Assembly: GCA_035499555.1 (NCBI GenBank)
Contig: DATJYO010000046.1
Coordinates: forward strand, 62,001-126,000
Origin: Bog-159 sp035499555
GTDB taxonomy: Bacteria > Acidobacteriota > Terriglobia > Bryobacterales > Bryobacteraceae
Direction: 5' to 3'
Length of the DNA stretch: 64,000 nt
Below are positions 26,032 through 34,485 of this stretch, piece by piece; position 1 is the stretch's first letter; each line of letters starts with the position of its first letter. The notes under the pieces were generated by a model. That model searched no databases. It saw only the letters and a list, made by a program, of their open reading frames with translations, and was not told the origin of the DNA. The translations under genes were made by a program, and so were the position numbers.

Positions 26032-26598
26032 TTACTTGCAGCCTTCGAACACGCCGCCCGGCGCCCCCGTATACCCCAGCGCGCGCATGCCGGTCTCCGA
26101 GCTGTAATAGGCGCGCGAAATCCAGTCCTTGAGATTGCTGAAGTGCGTGTGGCCGCGATAGGCCGCCGGCGCATTCTCGTCCCAGGTCTCCAGGGTGTGC
26201 GGATACGCCATGTAGGTGACCAGTTCCGTCTGCTGCTCGGGCGTCAGGTACACGAACGCGGCGCGATACCGCGCGAAAGATTCGCCGTCCAGAAAAGCCA
26301 GGCTATCCAGAAACGCGCGCTGGTTATCGTGGGTCTCCACCGCCAGCACCTGGTCCAGAAAACGATCGACCAGCGCGGCTTTGGCCCCCGGCGTATCGGT
26401 GGCCGGAATCAGAATATCGGCGAACGCCACCAGCGTCCCGTTCTGATGCTCGTCCAGGAACACGGGCTTCCAATCCGCGCGCGCCAGTTCTTTTGAAGCG
26501 TCGAAACCCGAAGGAAATTCGCGCGCCGGCGCGACCCCGGCCGTGGCGGCGGCCGCCGCTCCCAGCAGCGTGTGGCGAAACAGATCCCGGCGGTTCAT
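26032..26598 (-). CDS. gluconate 2-dehydrogenase subunit 3-family protein
   Basis: The 188-residue protein has a Tat-type signal (MNRRDLFRHTLLGAAAAATAG) and the subunit-3 fold (LVAFADILIPATDTPGAKAA, VDRFLDQVL and YMAYPHTLETW). In known membrane dehydrogenases of this type the small subunit escorts the FAD subunit through the Tat pathway. The divergent GMC gene starts only 25 bases away and has no signal of its own, which fits this hitch-hiker role. The substrate is probably a sugar or alcohol but cannot be named. Confidence 0.88.
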   Translation of the reverse strand: MNRRDLFRHTLLGAAAAATAGVAPAREFPSGFDASKELARADWKPVFLDEHQNGTLVAFADILIPATDTPGAKAALVDRFLDQVLAVETHDNQRAFLDSLAFLDGESFARYRAAFVYLTPEQQTELVTYMAYPHTLETWDENAPAAYRGHTHFSNLKDWISRAYYSSETGMRALGYTGAPGGVFEGCK

Positions 26599-26601
26599 TC
26601 G

Positions 26602-26614
26602 CGGAACTATAATA
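26602..26614. promoter_or_regulatory. overlapping divergent -10 boxes between subunit 3 and GMC genes
   Basis: The 25-base gap contains TATAAT (26608-26613) reading rightward, and TATTAT reading leftward over nearly the same bases. No good -35 boxes are seen. Transcription from either would begin within a few bases of the start codons, giving very short leaders. Confidence 0.4.
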
Positions 26615-26623
26615 CCTTTAACA

Positions 26624-28312
26624 ATGCTGTCCGCACAACCGGGTTCCGAATCGTACGATGCCATCGTGGTGGGCTCCGGCGCCACCGGCGGCTGGGCCGC
26701 CAAACGGCTGTCCGAAGCCGGCCTCCGGGTCGTGTTGCTCGAAGCCGGGCGCAAGATCTCGCCCCGGGAGTTCACCGAGCACATGCCGGCCTACAAGCTG
26801 AAATACCGCGACATGTCGCCCGAAATTGCGCGCACGCGGCCGGTGCAGCGGCAATGCTACGCCTGCATGGAATACAACTACGACTGGTTCGTGGACGATC
26901 TGCAGAATCCCTACAGCACGCCGCCGGGCAAGCCTTTCACCTGGCAGCGGCTGCGCATCGAGGGCGGCCGCACGCTGGTCTGGGGACGGCAGAGTTACCG
27001 CATGAGCGACCTGGATTTCAAGGCCGCCAGCCGCGATGGATACGGTGAAAACTGGCCGGTCTCCTACCAGGACATGGAGCCGTATTACGACATCGTGGAG
27101 CGCTACGTCGGCATCAGCGGCGCCGCGGAGGGCAATCCCACGCTGCCCGACGGGCAGTTCCTGCCGCCTATGAAAATGACCTGCGGCGAGCTCCGCTTGC
27201 GGCAGCGCGTCCAGGAACAGTTTAAACGCACGGTCACCATCGGCCGCACCGCGATACTCACCCGGAATCACAACGGCCGCGCCGCCTGCCATTACTGCGG
27301 CCCCTGCGAGCGCGGCTGCGCGACATTTTCCTATTTCAGCAGCCCGTTCACCACCGTGGCGGATGCGCTCAAATCCCGTAACTGCACGCTGATTACGAAT
27401 GCGATCGTGCGTCACGTGGACATGGACAACGGCGCCAACCGCGCCACCGGCGTCACCTACATCGATCGCCTCTCGCACCAGACCGTTCAGGTGCGCGCGC
27501 GTAGCGTGATCCTGTGCGCGCAGGCGCTGGAATCCACGCGCATCCTGCTGAATTCGTCCACGCGCGTCTATTCCAACGGCCTGGCCAATTCGAGCGGTGC
27601 GCTCGGCCATTACATCATGGATCATGCCGTGGGCGGCGGCGCTGCCGGCGAATTGCCCGGTTTCGATCCCACGCCCGCCTCGCCTAGCGCGCCGCATCGC
27701 GCCAACGGCATCTACGTGATCCGCTTCCGCAACGTATTGAACGGTCCGCGGCATCCCCGCTTCATTCGCGGCTACGGTTTCCAGGGCGGCGCCGGCGCCG
27801 GATTCAATTTCGGCGCGGAGGGCTTCGGCGCGCATTATAAGAAAGCGGTGCTCGCCGGCTCCTACAGCATCGACTTGGGGGCCTTCGGCGAATCGTTGGC
27901 CCGGTTCGACAATTACTGCGAGATCGATCCGGACCTGCGGGATGCCTGGGGCATCCCGGCCTTGCGCATCCAGATGACCCATGGCGACAACGAAAAGGCC
28001 ATGATGGAGGATGCCGCCGCCACCGCCGCCGAGATGCTGGAAGCCGCCGGCGCGAAAAACATTAAAGTGAATGCGGATCTGGCCATGCCCGGCATGGCGA
28101 TCCACGAAGTGGGCACCGCGCGCATGGGCGCCGATCCGAAGAAATTCGTGCTGGATCCCTATAACCGTACGCACGACGTGCACAATCTTTTCGTGATGGA
28201 TGGCGCCTGCTATCCCTCCTCGGCGTGTCAGAATCCGACCCTGACTTTTATGGCGCTCACCGTGCGCGCCTGCGATCGTCTGATCGAGCGGTTCAAAAAA
28301 AATGAGGTATAG
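26624..28312 (+). CDS. GMC-family FAD-dependent oxidoreductase (dehydrogenase large subunit)
   Basis: An enzyme of 562 residues. The N-terminal FAD-binding motif is AIVVGSGATGGWAAKRL, followed by LLEAGRKI. A Cys-rich segment (HYCGPCERGCATFSYFSS) resembles the extra cysteines of gluconate/sorbitol-type dehydrogenase subunits. The C-terminal domain has the active-site region HEVGTARMGADP and NLFVMDGACYPSSACQNPT, with Asn-Pro in place of the usual His-Pro context. It should oxidise a sugar or alcohol and pass electrons to the multihaem cytochrome encoded directly downstream, together with the divergent subunit 3. Confidence 0.93.
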   Translation: MLSAQPGSESYDAIVVGSGATGGWAAKRLSEAGLRVVLLEAGRKISPREFTEHMPAYKLKYRDMSPEIARTRPVQRQCYACMEYNYDWFVDDLQNPYSTPPGKPFTWQRLRIEGGRTLVWGRQSYRMSDLDFKAASRDGYGENWPVSYQDMEPYYDIVERYVGISGAAEGNPTLPDGQFLPPMKMTCGELRLRQRVQEQFKRTVTIGRTAILTRNHNGRAACHYCGPCERGCATFSYFSSPFTTVADALKSRNCTLITNAIVRHVDMDNGANRATGVTYIDRLSHQTVQVRARSVILCAQALESTRILLNSSTRVYSNGLANSSGALGHYIMDHAVGGGAAGELPGFDPTPASPSAPHRANGIYVIRFRNVLNGPRHPRFIRGYGFQGGAGAGFNFGAEGFGAHYKKAVLAGSYSIDLGAFGESLARFDNYCEIDPDLRDAWGIPALRIQMTHGDNEKAMMEDAAATAAEMLEAAGAKNIKVNADLAMPGMAIHEVGTARMGADPKKFVLDPYNRTHDVHNLFVMDGACYPSSACQNPTLTFMALTVRACDRLIERFKKNEV

Positions 28313-28331
28313 CTGCAATCGGAATAAACCG

Positions 28332-29447
28332 ATGATACGTATCTTGAGCATTTGCCTTATAGCAGGGGGAATGGTGGAGGCCGCCGTGCCGCCGCCCGTG
28401 ATTCCCGGCGACTCGGAGCGGGGCGCCGCGCTTTTCCAAGACCAGCGCTGCATCCAGTGCCATAGCGTCAACGGCAAGGGCGGCAAAATGGGCATGGACC
28501 TGAGCTCGCGCGTGGACCGCGGTTTCACGCCCGCGCTGCTGGCCAGTGCCATGTGGAATCACGCGCCGGTCATGTGGGCGGCCATGGAAGGAGCGGGCAT
28601 CGAACGGCCCAAGTTGAGCCCTTCCGACGCCGCCGATCTGTTCGCGTATCTCTATTCCACCCGCTTCTTCGATAAACCGGGTGACGCCGCGCGCGGCAAG
28701 CAGGCCTTCGCGGATCGGCATTGCGCCGAGTGCCACGGCATTACCGAGTCCCGCGCCGAAGGTGCGCCGCCGGTGGTCAAATGGGAGTCCTTGGGTCAGC
28801 CGATGGTGCTGGCGCAGCAGATGTGGGACCACAGCAGCAATATGCGCGAAGCTTTCGCCCGCAAGAAGATCGCCTGGCAGGAGTTGACCGCCCAGGAGTT
28901 GAGTGACATCCTGGCTTATCTGCGCAACCTCCCGGAGACGCGCGGGGTGGCAGTCCGCTTTTCATTCACCTCCGGTGAAGGGGGACAGGCCATCTTCGAT
29001 TCCAAGGGATGCGTGAAATGCCACGTCGGCAAGTTGGCCCTGGAGGACCGTTTGCATAGCCTCACGTTGACGGAGATCGCCGTCGACATGTGGAATCACG
29101 CGCCCCGCATGATACAGCCGGTCCCGCAGCTCTCCGAAAGCGAGATGCAGCAACTGCTCAGCTACCTCTGGATGCGGCAGTTCGTCTACGCCAAAGGTGA
29201 CGCCGCCCGTGGCAAACAGGTCTTCGCCGCCAAGCGTTGCGCGGAGTGCCACAACGGCGGCGAGCACGGCGCGCCTCCGCTGCCCGGCCAGGGACGCGGT
29301 TACTCCGAGATCACCATCATCTCCGCCCTGTGGAAGCACGGTCCGCAAATGTTCAACCGCATGCGCGAAGCTAAGATTAACTGGCCGCGCTTTACCAATC
29401 CGCAGCAGATGTCGGACCTGGTGGCGTATCTGAATACCGTCCAGTAA
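28332..29447 (+). CDS. exported tetrahaem cytochrome c with four tandem domains
   Basis: The 371-residue protein has a signal peptide (MIRILSICLIAGGMVEAA) and four c-type haem sites: RCIQCH, HCAECH, GCVKCH and RCAECH. Each is followed by a matching distal segment with a Met: MWNHAPVM, MWDHSSNM, MWNHAPRM and LWKHGPQM. The protein is thus four repeats of one cytochrome domain of about 90 residues. Known cytochrome subunits of related dehydrogenases carry three haems. It probably accepts electrons from the GMC enzyme. ATG at 28332 is chosen for the signal peptide; ATG at 28302 overlaps the GMC gene and is possible. Confidence 0.9.
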   Translation: MIRILSICLIAGGMVEAAVPPPVIPGDSERGAALFQDQRCIQCHSVNGKGGKMGMDLSSRVDRGFTPALLASAMWNHAPVMWAAMEGAGIERPKLSPSDAADLFAYLYSTRFFDKPGDAARGKQAFADRHCAECHGITESRAEGAPPVVKWESLGQPMVLAQQMWDHSSNMREAFARKKIAWQELTAQELSDILAYLRNLPETRGVAVRFSFTSGEGGQAIFDSKGCVKCHVGKLALEDRLHSLTLTEIAVDMWNHAPRMIQPVPQLSESEMQQLLSYLWMRQFVYAKGDAARGKQVFAAKRCAECHNGGEHGAPPLPGQGRGYSEITIISALWKHGPQMFNRMREAKINWPRFTNPQQMSDLVAYLNTVQ

Positions 29448-29504
29448 CCCGGTCACACCCGCCGCGAAAAAACAACGCCGCGCGTCACCGCCGGCTGCCG
29501 CCCC

Positions 29505-29530
29505 CAATTTGGCTTTGTTCCGCCAAATTG
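29505..29530. terminator. hairpin after the cytochrome gene
   Basis: A perfect 9-bp stem (CAATTTGGC at 29505-29513, GCCAAATTG at 29522-29530) with an 8-base loop, about 60 bases after the cytochrome stop. There is no T-run on either side, so it may be a processing or Rho-linked site. The rest of the 266-base gap (29448-29713) shows no gene. Confidence 0.4.
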
Positions 29531-29713
29531 CGCGAAATCAGCCAAGTGACACTTACCTAACCACTTACCAGTCGGCGCTGCGCCGCGCGCGGGAATCTGT
29601 ACGGCTCCTCAGCTCCGGAGTAACTCCTGGTTCGGCCTTGGCAGTTAGCGTCCCCGCGGGACTCGATCCCCAAAAACCGCTGCTATAGTGTTGGTGAAAA
29701 AAGGAGCCTTTCA

Positions 29714-30037
29714 GTGGCAAAGATCATCCCCCTCGGTTTTGTTACGGCCGACAGCACCACTTTGATAACGAACGTTCCCGCCCCGTCCGGACCCCCGCTA
29801 CGATGCAACAAGGTTCTGGTGCAGGTCTACAAGACCGCCAACGCCAGCGACTACGTCTTTGTCGGTTTGACCGGACTGGACAAGACCCTCGGGAAGAATG
29901 TGGTCGCCGTATTGCAAGCCGGACAGTCGGTGGTAGTCGGTGACGAGCGTGATTCGAACGTCATCGATCCCACCAGCCTGGCGGTAGACAGCCTGTCGGG
30001 CACGGCGGTTATCACCGGCCTGCTCTATCAGCGATAG
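29714..30037 (+). CDS. conserved unknown, 107 residues, possible phage-derived structural protein
   Basis: A small protein without signal peptide or membrane segment. It is rich in Val, Thr, Ala and Ser with alternating hydrophobic residues, which suggests an all-beta fold. It starts with GTG at 29714 after AAGGAG. The gene is 38 bases upstream of the exported tail-fibre-like protein and reads in the same direction. The composition recalls small phage decoration or tail proteins, but no motif proves this. No other phage gene is nearby. Confidence 0.6.
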   Translation: MAKIIPLGFVTADSTTLITNVPAPSGPPLRCNKVLVQVYKTANASDYVFVGLTGLDKTLGKNVVAVLQAGQSVVVGDERDSNVIDPTSLAVDSLSGTAVITGLLYQR

Positions 30038-30075
30038 CCCGCCTGCAGCGCCAAATCCAAGGAGACAGTTTCCAT

Positions 30076-32010
30076 ATGCGAAGAACCGTTCGGATAGGAT
30101 TCGTGTGCCTGTGGGCGGCGGTGACCGTCCTCGCGCAGGTTGTTGTTCAAGGCGGCGGTGGATCTCCCACCAACATTCCCCCCGGCGCCGCGATCTGGTA
30201 TGGCGTGGGTTCGCCGGCTGGGACCGCCGGCGCCGATGGCGATTACTACGTCGACACCAACTCCTACTGCCTCTATGGGCCCAAGGCCCAAGGCGCCTGG
30301 CCATCCTCCTGCGTCTCCTCCGTCCGCCAGCTCGGTTACGTAGCCGAGAATGTCGGAAACAAGGGGGCCGCGGGTGGTTACGCGCCGCTGGATTCCAATG
30401 CGCGGGTGCCGGCCGCCAACCTCCCGCCGGCTACCGCCGTGAACGGAACCAGCGTTCCGCCGAACAGCGGGTCCGACCAAACCATGGTGACCACCGCCCC
30501 CGCGGTGGGTTCCTGGGCGGCCTTGCCCGCCTGTCCCGATACCGGTGGCAATCACCTGAATTACAGCGTCGTCACACACGGCTTTGTGTGCGGCAATACC
30601 GGTGGCACCGCCGGCAGCGTCGATTTCGGCGGCGTCGGCGATGGCACCAACGCCAACTCGCTGCTGGTCAGCGGCAGCCTCAGTTACACCGGCAGCGGTT
30701 TCGTGAATGCCAACCAGATCAGCGGCGTCCCGTTGGCCGGACTGGCCACCGGACTCCTGAAACTTACCACCGGGACCGGTGTCCCCAGCATCGCCGCCTC
30801 CGCCGATATCGCTAATACACTCGGCTACACCCCCGAGAATCCGGCGTATAAAGGCTTGCCCAATGGCTACGCGCCGCTCGATGGGTCGCAGAAGGTTCCA
30901 CTGTCCAACCTGCCGCCCATCCCGTACTCCCAGACCAGCGGCGTGCAGGCCGCGCTCACCTACACGCCCGAAGATGCTGCCAACCGGAACGCCCCGGGAG
31001 GATACGCTCCTCTCGATAGCGGCACGCACCTGCCGGCCGCCAATATGCCGGCGCTCGCCGGCGACCTCGTCAGCGCCGCCGGATCCGCGAATGTCGTGGT
31101 GGGCACCGTTCTGGGCGGGCAGACACCAGTCACCAACGCCAGTATCGCCGGCGGGACTCTGCCGGCGGCCTTCACCGACGTGCAGGCGGCCGGTAGCGCG
31201 CAATTCGGTTCCGGGACTTACCAGTCGACAGTGACCAGCGCCCTCACCGCCAACCGAAGCTGGGTGGTCCCGGATTTCAGCGGAACCATGGTGATGAATG
31301 GATCGGTCTATGCCGCCGGCGGTGGGACTGCGCAGGCCCAAACCGCCAACCTGCCCGGCCCCGTAGCATCTTACGCCGCCGGGATGCAGGTCGAATGGCT
31401 ACCGGTCGCCGCCAACACCGGACCTGCTCCCACGCTGAACGTCAACAGCCTCGGCGCCTTGACCATCACCAGGTGCGGAGGCGCGGCCCTGGCCGCCGGC
31501 GATCTGGCCACCACCGCCGTGGCTTTCGCCGTTTACGATGGAACCTACCTCGAATTACAGAATCCGCAGGCGTCCGCATGCGCGGGACCGGCGGCGGCCC
31601 AACTGCCGAATACCACCCTGATGACCGAGTTCGCCGGCAATGCCAACGGGTCCGCCTTGGCCGCCGGCAGCAGCTACCTCGGTGTCGGCATCGCATCCGG
31701 CAGCGCAACCGAAGCCAGCCGTTCCAATATCGTGGCGGCTGCCTGCACCCTGCGTACCTTCCGTCTCATCACCACCGCCACCAACAGTACCGGCGGTTCG
31801 ATTGTCGTCACGTTGCGCGTCAATCAGGCGACGCCATCGGGCGGCCCCACCATCACCATCAACAACAACGACACGGCTCAGGCATACATTGATACCAGCC
31901 ACACGGCATACCTGCCGGCGGCCGCTACCTGGGATGTCTTGGTCCAAAACAACGGCAGTTCGACCTATTCCGGACTGGCAGGATGGAGCGTTGGATGTCT
32001 TCCCAACTAA
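30076..32010 (+). CDS. exported protein with phage-tail-fibre-like repeats
   Basis: The protein of 644 residues has a signal peptide (MRRTVRIGFVCLWAAVTVLAQ). A segment GAAIWYGVGSPAGTAGADGDYYVDT and LYGPK follows, as seen in collagen-like and tail proteins. Three copies of a 33-residue repeat with consensus LGYtpEN..nKg..gGYAPLD....vP..NLPP lie at residues 86-118, 249-281 and 294-325. The second half is Ala/Thr/Gly/Asn-rich, likely beta-helical or beta-prism. Such repeats form trimeric fibres in phage tails. The signal peptide shows that this copy is exported by the cell, perhaps as a surface adhesin. Confidence 0.72.
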   Translation: MRRTVRIGFVCLWAAVTVLAQVVVQGGGGSPTNIPPGAAIWYGVGSPAGTAGADGDYYVDTNSYCLYGPKAQGAWPSSCVSSVRQLGYVAENVGNKGAAGGYAPLDSNARVPAANLPPATAVNGTSVPPNSGSDQTMVTTAPAVGSWAALPACPDTGGNHLNYSVVTHGFVCGNTGGTAGSVDFGGVGDGTNANSLLVSGSLSYTGSGFVNANQISGVPLAGLATGLLKLTTGTGVPSIAASADIANTLGYTPENPAYKGLPNGYAPLDGSQKVPLSNLPPIPYSQTSGVQAALTYTPEDAANRNAPGGYAPLDSGTHLPAANMPALAGDLVSAAGSANVVVGTVLGGQTPVTNASIAGGTLPAAFTDVQAAGSAQFGSGTYQSTVTSALTANRSWVVPDFSGTMVMNGSVYAAGGGTAQAQTANLPGPVASYAAGMQVEWLPVAANTGPAPTLNVNSLGALTITRCGGAALAAGDLATTAVAFAVYDGTYLELQNPQASACAGPAAAQLPNTTLMTEFAGNANGSALAAGSSYLGVGIASGSATEASRSNIVAAACTLRTFRLITTATNSTGGSIVVTLRVNQATPSGGPTITINNNDTAQAYIDTSHTAYLPAAATWDVLVQNNGSSTYSGLAGWSVGCLPN

Positions 32011-33341
32011 CCGGCCGCCTCGCCGTCCTGACCGCTGCATGCGGAGCGCTGGCCGCCCAGCAGGTGGTCCTCAACAGCGGCTCGAAATTCGTCCTCTCCG
32101 GAAGCAACATCAGTTTCTCCAGCATGGCCATGACGAACTGCCTGGCGGCGCCCGTCACCTGCGGCGCGCTGGCCATCAACGGCGACCCTTACAGCACGGG
32201 CGGCAATTTCGCGGGATACGCCGACCCCACCGAGCGCATGGACCCGCAGACCGGCACGCTATGGCTGGCCTATAGCTGGCCCACCGTGCTGGGTGACGGC
32301 ACCAAAGTGGTGAATATCGATGTCGCCTACTCCACCGATCGCGGATCGTCCTGGTCGAATGCCGGTCTCGCCAACAACGGCGTGCTTTATTCGACCCAGG
32401 TGGAGTTCAATGGCTACGCCGGAGTCACCAACCACACCAGTCACGAAGTGATGGAAATCTATCCGCAGGTGGTCGGCGCCACCACTTATTGGTATGGCAT
32501 CCACTCGACTTACGACGTGCCCAATGGCGGCAGCGGTACCGGGCAGACTTACACCCAACGCCAGGTGATGGCCGCCTGCGCCGGGACTGCGTCGCAGGGA
32601 CCCATGTGCCTGAGTTCCGCGCCGCCACAGTACCTGGGTGGCTCGGAGGACAACCAGCAGGCCTATTATCCGACGTCTGTCAATCTCACGACCCTTTCCG
32701 GACTGACAGGCTGCACGGACTTCCGCGAGCCCAGCTTCATCATTCAATCGGTCGCGGGTACGCCGACTTTGTATCTGTTCCTCAACTGCGGGGACATGAG
32801 CAACTACGCCCAATTCTCCACGCCCGCCCCCCAATCCCACATCGGCGCCTGGCAATGGACCTACTCCGGGGCCACCGGCTATCTGCCCGCTTCCAGCGGT
32901 TTCGCCGTAACCCTCGACGCGCAGAGCGTGTGCGCTTTCCTGGCGAGCTGCGCTTACACCAACTACCTGACACAGACCGAGGTGTCCCTGGCCGCCGGCA
33001 ACATCCCCGGTCTTCCGGCTGGCACGCCCATCGAGCTGTTCGATCTGGTGCACATGGTTGCCGGCGCCAAAGTATCTTCCGGGGTCGTAGTCACCGCGCT
33101 CAGCCGGATTAGCCCGCCGTCCTTCGTGCGTACGCCGGGCGGCGCGGTACGGGTATATGCCGTGATTCCGTCAACCGACAGCCTGGTTTGCGGCCCGGGG
33201 ACATCCACCTACGATCCGGCCTCCACCTCTACCGGCGTGTTGGTAACGCACAAGCTGACCAGTTGCACGGGCGGCAGCCCGGGTTGCGATGCGCAGGGCG
33301 GCCTGTTTACTTACCTGTCCGCTTCCGGCGTCAGACCGTAG
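31995..33341 (+). CDS. secreted protein of unknown function, sialidase-like features
   Basis: A protein of 448 residues whose ATG at 31995 overlaps the end of the tail-fibre-like gene by 16 bases, so the two are co-translated. It has a signal peptide (MSSQLTGRLAVLTAACGALAAQ). At least one Asp-box-like motif is seen (YSTDRGSSWSNAG), as in exo-sialidase/BNR propellers. The domain contains many aromatic and Cys residues (MTNCLAAPVTCGAL, LTGCTDFREPSF). No catalytic residues can be named. With the two preceding genes it forms a cluster of three. Confidence 0.68.
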   Translation: MSSQLTGRLAVLTAACGALAAQQVVLNSGSKFVLSGSNISFSSMAMTNCLAAPVTCGALAINGDPYSTGGNFAGYADPTERMDPQTGTLWLAYSWPTVLGDGTKVVNIDVAYSTDRGSSWSNAGLANNGVLYSTQVEFNGYAGVTNHTSHEVMEIYPQVVGATTYWYGIHSTYDVPNGGSGTGQTYTQRQVMAACAGTASQGPMCLSSAPPQYLGGSEDNQQAYYPTSVNLTTLSGLTGCTDFREPSFIIQSVAGTPTLYLFLNCGDMSNYAQFSTPAPQSHIGAWQWTYSGATGYLPASSGFAVTLDAQSVCAFLASCAYTNYLTQTEVSLAAGNIPGLPAGTPIELFDLVHMVAGAKVSSGVVVTALSRISPPSFVRTPGGAVRVYAVIPSTDSLVCGPGTSTYDPASTSTGVLVTHKLTSCTGGSPGCDAQGGLFTYLSASGVRP

Positions 33342-34116
33342 GTCTCTCGCGGTACATGGGCCCCTCGCGATACTCGCAATAACGCGCGAAACCCAGCCGC
33401 TCGTAGATGCGGATCGCGCCCGCGTTCGTCTGCGCGACGTTCAGGGCCACCAATCCGACGCCTGATCGCACCAGTTCCGCGGTTACGGCTGCAGTCACTG
33501 CCATGCCGTAGCCTCGCCCCCTCCGGTCGCGCCGCGTATACACGGTACCCACCGCCGCCACGCCTTCCTCCCGCGCCAATACCGGCGTCCCCGCGGCGGC
33601 GATGATGCCATCGCGGTCGCGGATGCCATAGTAGATGGCGTTCTCCAGCATGCCGGCGTTGAAAAACGGCGGCGCTTCGCCGGTGGCCTCCCCATCCCGA
33701 TACAACTCCGTCAGCCGGTAGTAATCCTGCGGCCCGAGCCGCACCGCCGCATGGGCGCGCGGCACAATCCGGCTGGGGCCCAGCACCATGCGCCACATCT
33801 GCAGTTCCCGGCGGAACCGGTAGCCGTGCGTCCGCAACCATTCGGCAAATTCGCGTTTCACCGAAACGTAGAACTCCGGCTGGTCCGCGATCTCCGGCAT
33901 CAGCCCGGCCAGATCTTCCGCCGCCCCGTGCCCGAAAAGTGCCGGGGGATGGAAGCCGCCATACACCAGCAGAAGCGCCGGCCGGCCGTCGCTGGCCACG
34001 TGCCAGCGTGCATGTCCGCTGTACGCCGGCGCCAGGTCCGCCAACGCGAAGACGCACCAGGCCGGATCGCTGCGCAAAATCTCGCGGATTGCCGCCGGAT
34101 CAGCGGTCGCCGGCAT
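33331..34116 (-). CDS. GNAT-family N-acetyltransferase
   Basis: The 261-residue protein has an N-terminal half of degenerate GNAT fold and a C-terminal catalytic GNAT domain. The acetyl-CoA loop is RRDRRGRGYGMAVTAAV, followed by ALNVAQTNAGAIRIYERLGFARYCEY, typical of FR47-like enzymes. Its 3' end overlaps the convergent secreted-protein gene by 11 bases, and its start overlaps the cupin gene upstream by 17 bases. It is therefore probably expressed together with the cupin protein. The acetyl acceptor is unknown. Confidence 0.9.
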   Translation of the reverse strand: MPATADPAAIREILRSDPAWCVFALADLAPAYSGHARWHVASDGRPALLLVYGGFHPPALFGHGAAEDLAGLMPEIADQPEFYVSVKREFAEWLRTHGYRFRRELQMWRMVLGPSRIVPRAHAAVRLGPQDYYRLTELYRDGEATGEAPPFFNAGMLENAIYYGIRDRDGIIAAAGTPVLAREEGVAAVGTVYTRRDRRGRGYGMAVTAAVTAELVRSGVGLVALNVAQTNAGAIRIYERLGFARYCEYREGPMYRERPTV

Positions 34117-34477
34117 GCCGCAAATAAGCGTCGTCGCCGCGGATCCAGTCCTCCCGCGGCGGCGAGAACAGGTCCACGGCCAGCGAATCTTCCAGCGCTT
34201 CCACCATGTGCGGCGCCTCCGGCGGAATCACCAGCGTGTCGCCGGCCCGCGCGATCCGCTCCTCGCCGCCGATCACAAACCGCAGCGCGCCGCTTTCCAC
34301 CATGCTGATCTGCTCGTTCGGATGGCTGTGCGTCGGCACCGTTGCGCCCTTTCGCAGGCGAATGTGCGCCACCGTCATCGTCCGGCCATGGATCATCTTG
34401 CGGCCGATCAGCGGACTCAGGGCTTCCTCTTCCAGTTTCCCCCAGTTGTAATGATGCACCGCGCGGTATTGTATCAT
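34100..34477 (-). CDS. single-domain cupin protein
   Basis: A cupin of 125 residues. Motif 1 is visible as PTHSHPNEQISMVESGALRF, with two His and a Glu-like ligand set. Motif 2 is GDTLVIPPEAPHMVEAL, with the third His. It is likely a metal-binding small-molecule enzyme or sensor of unknown substrate. Its start codon is only 8 bases from that of the divergent rmlA, so each gene's promoter must lie inside the other's coding sequence or overlap tightly. Confidence 0.87.
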   Translation of the reverse strand: MIQYRAVHHYNWGKLEEEALSPLIGRKMIHGRTMTVAHIRLRKGATVPTHSHPNEQISMVESGALRFVIGGEERIARAGDTLVIPPEAPHMVEALEDSLAVDLFSPPREDWIRGDDAYLRHAGDR

Positions 34478-34485
34478 GAGACCTT

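Noticed and set aside
26618..28552. Open frame of 644 codons on the minus strand
   Set aside because: It is antisense to the GMC oxidoreductase and shows no protein motif; low-complexity Gly/Ala/Arg/His composition.
30028..31341. Gly-rich minus-strand frame (437 codons) opposite the tail-fibre-like gene
   Set aside because: It is the complement of Thr/Ala/Pro-rich repeats. The plus strand has a signal peptide, a ribosome-binding site and repeats that make sense as protein.
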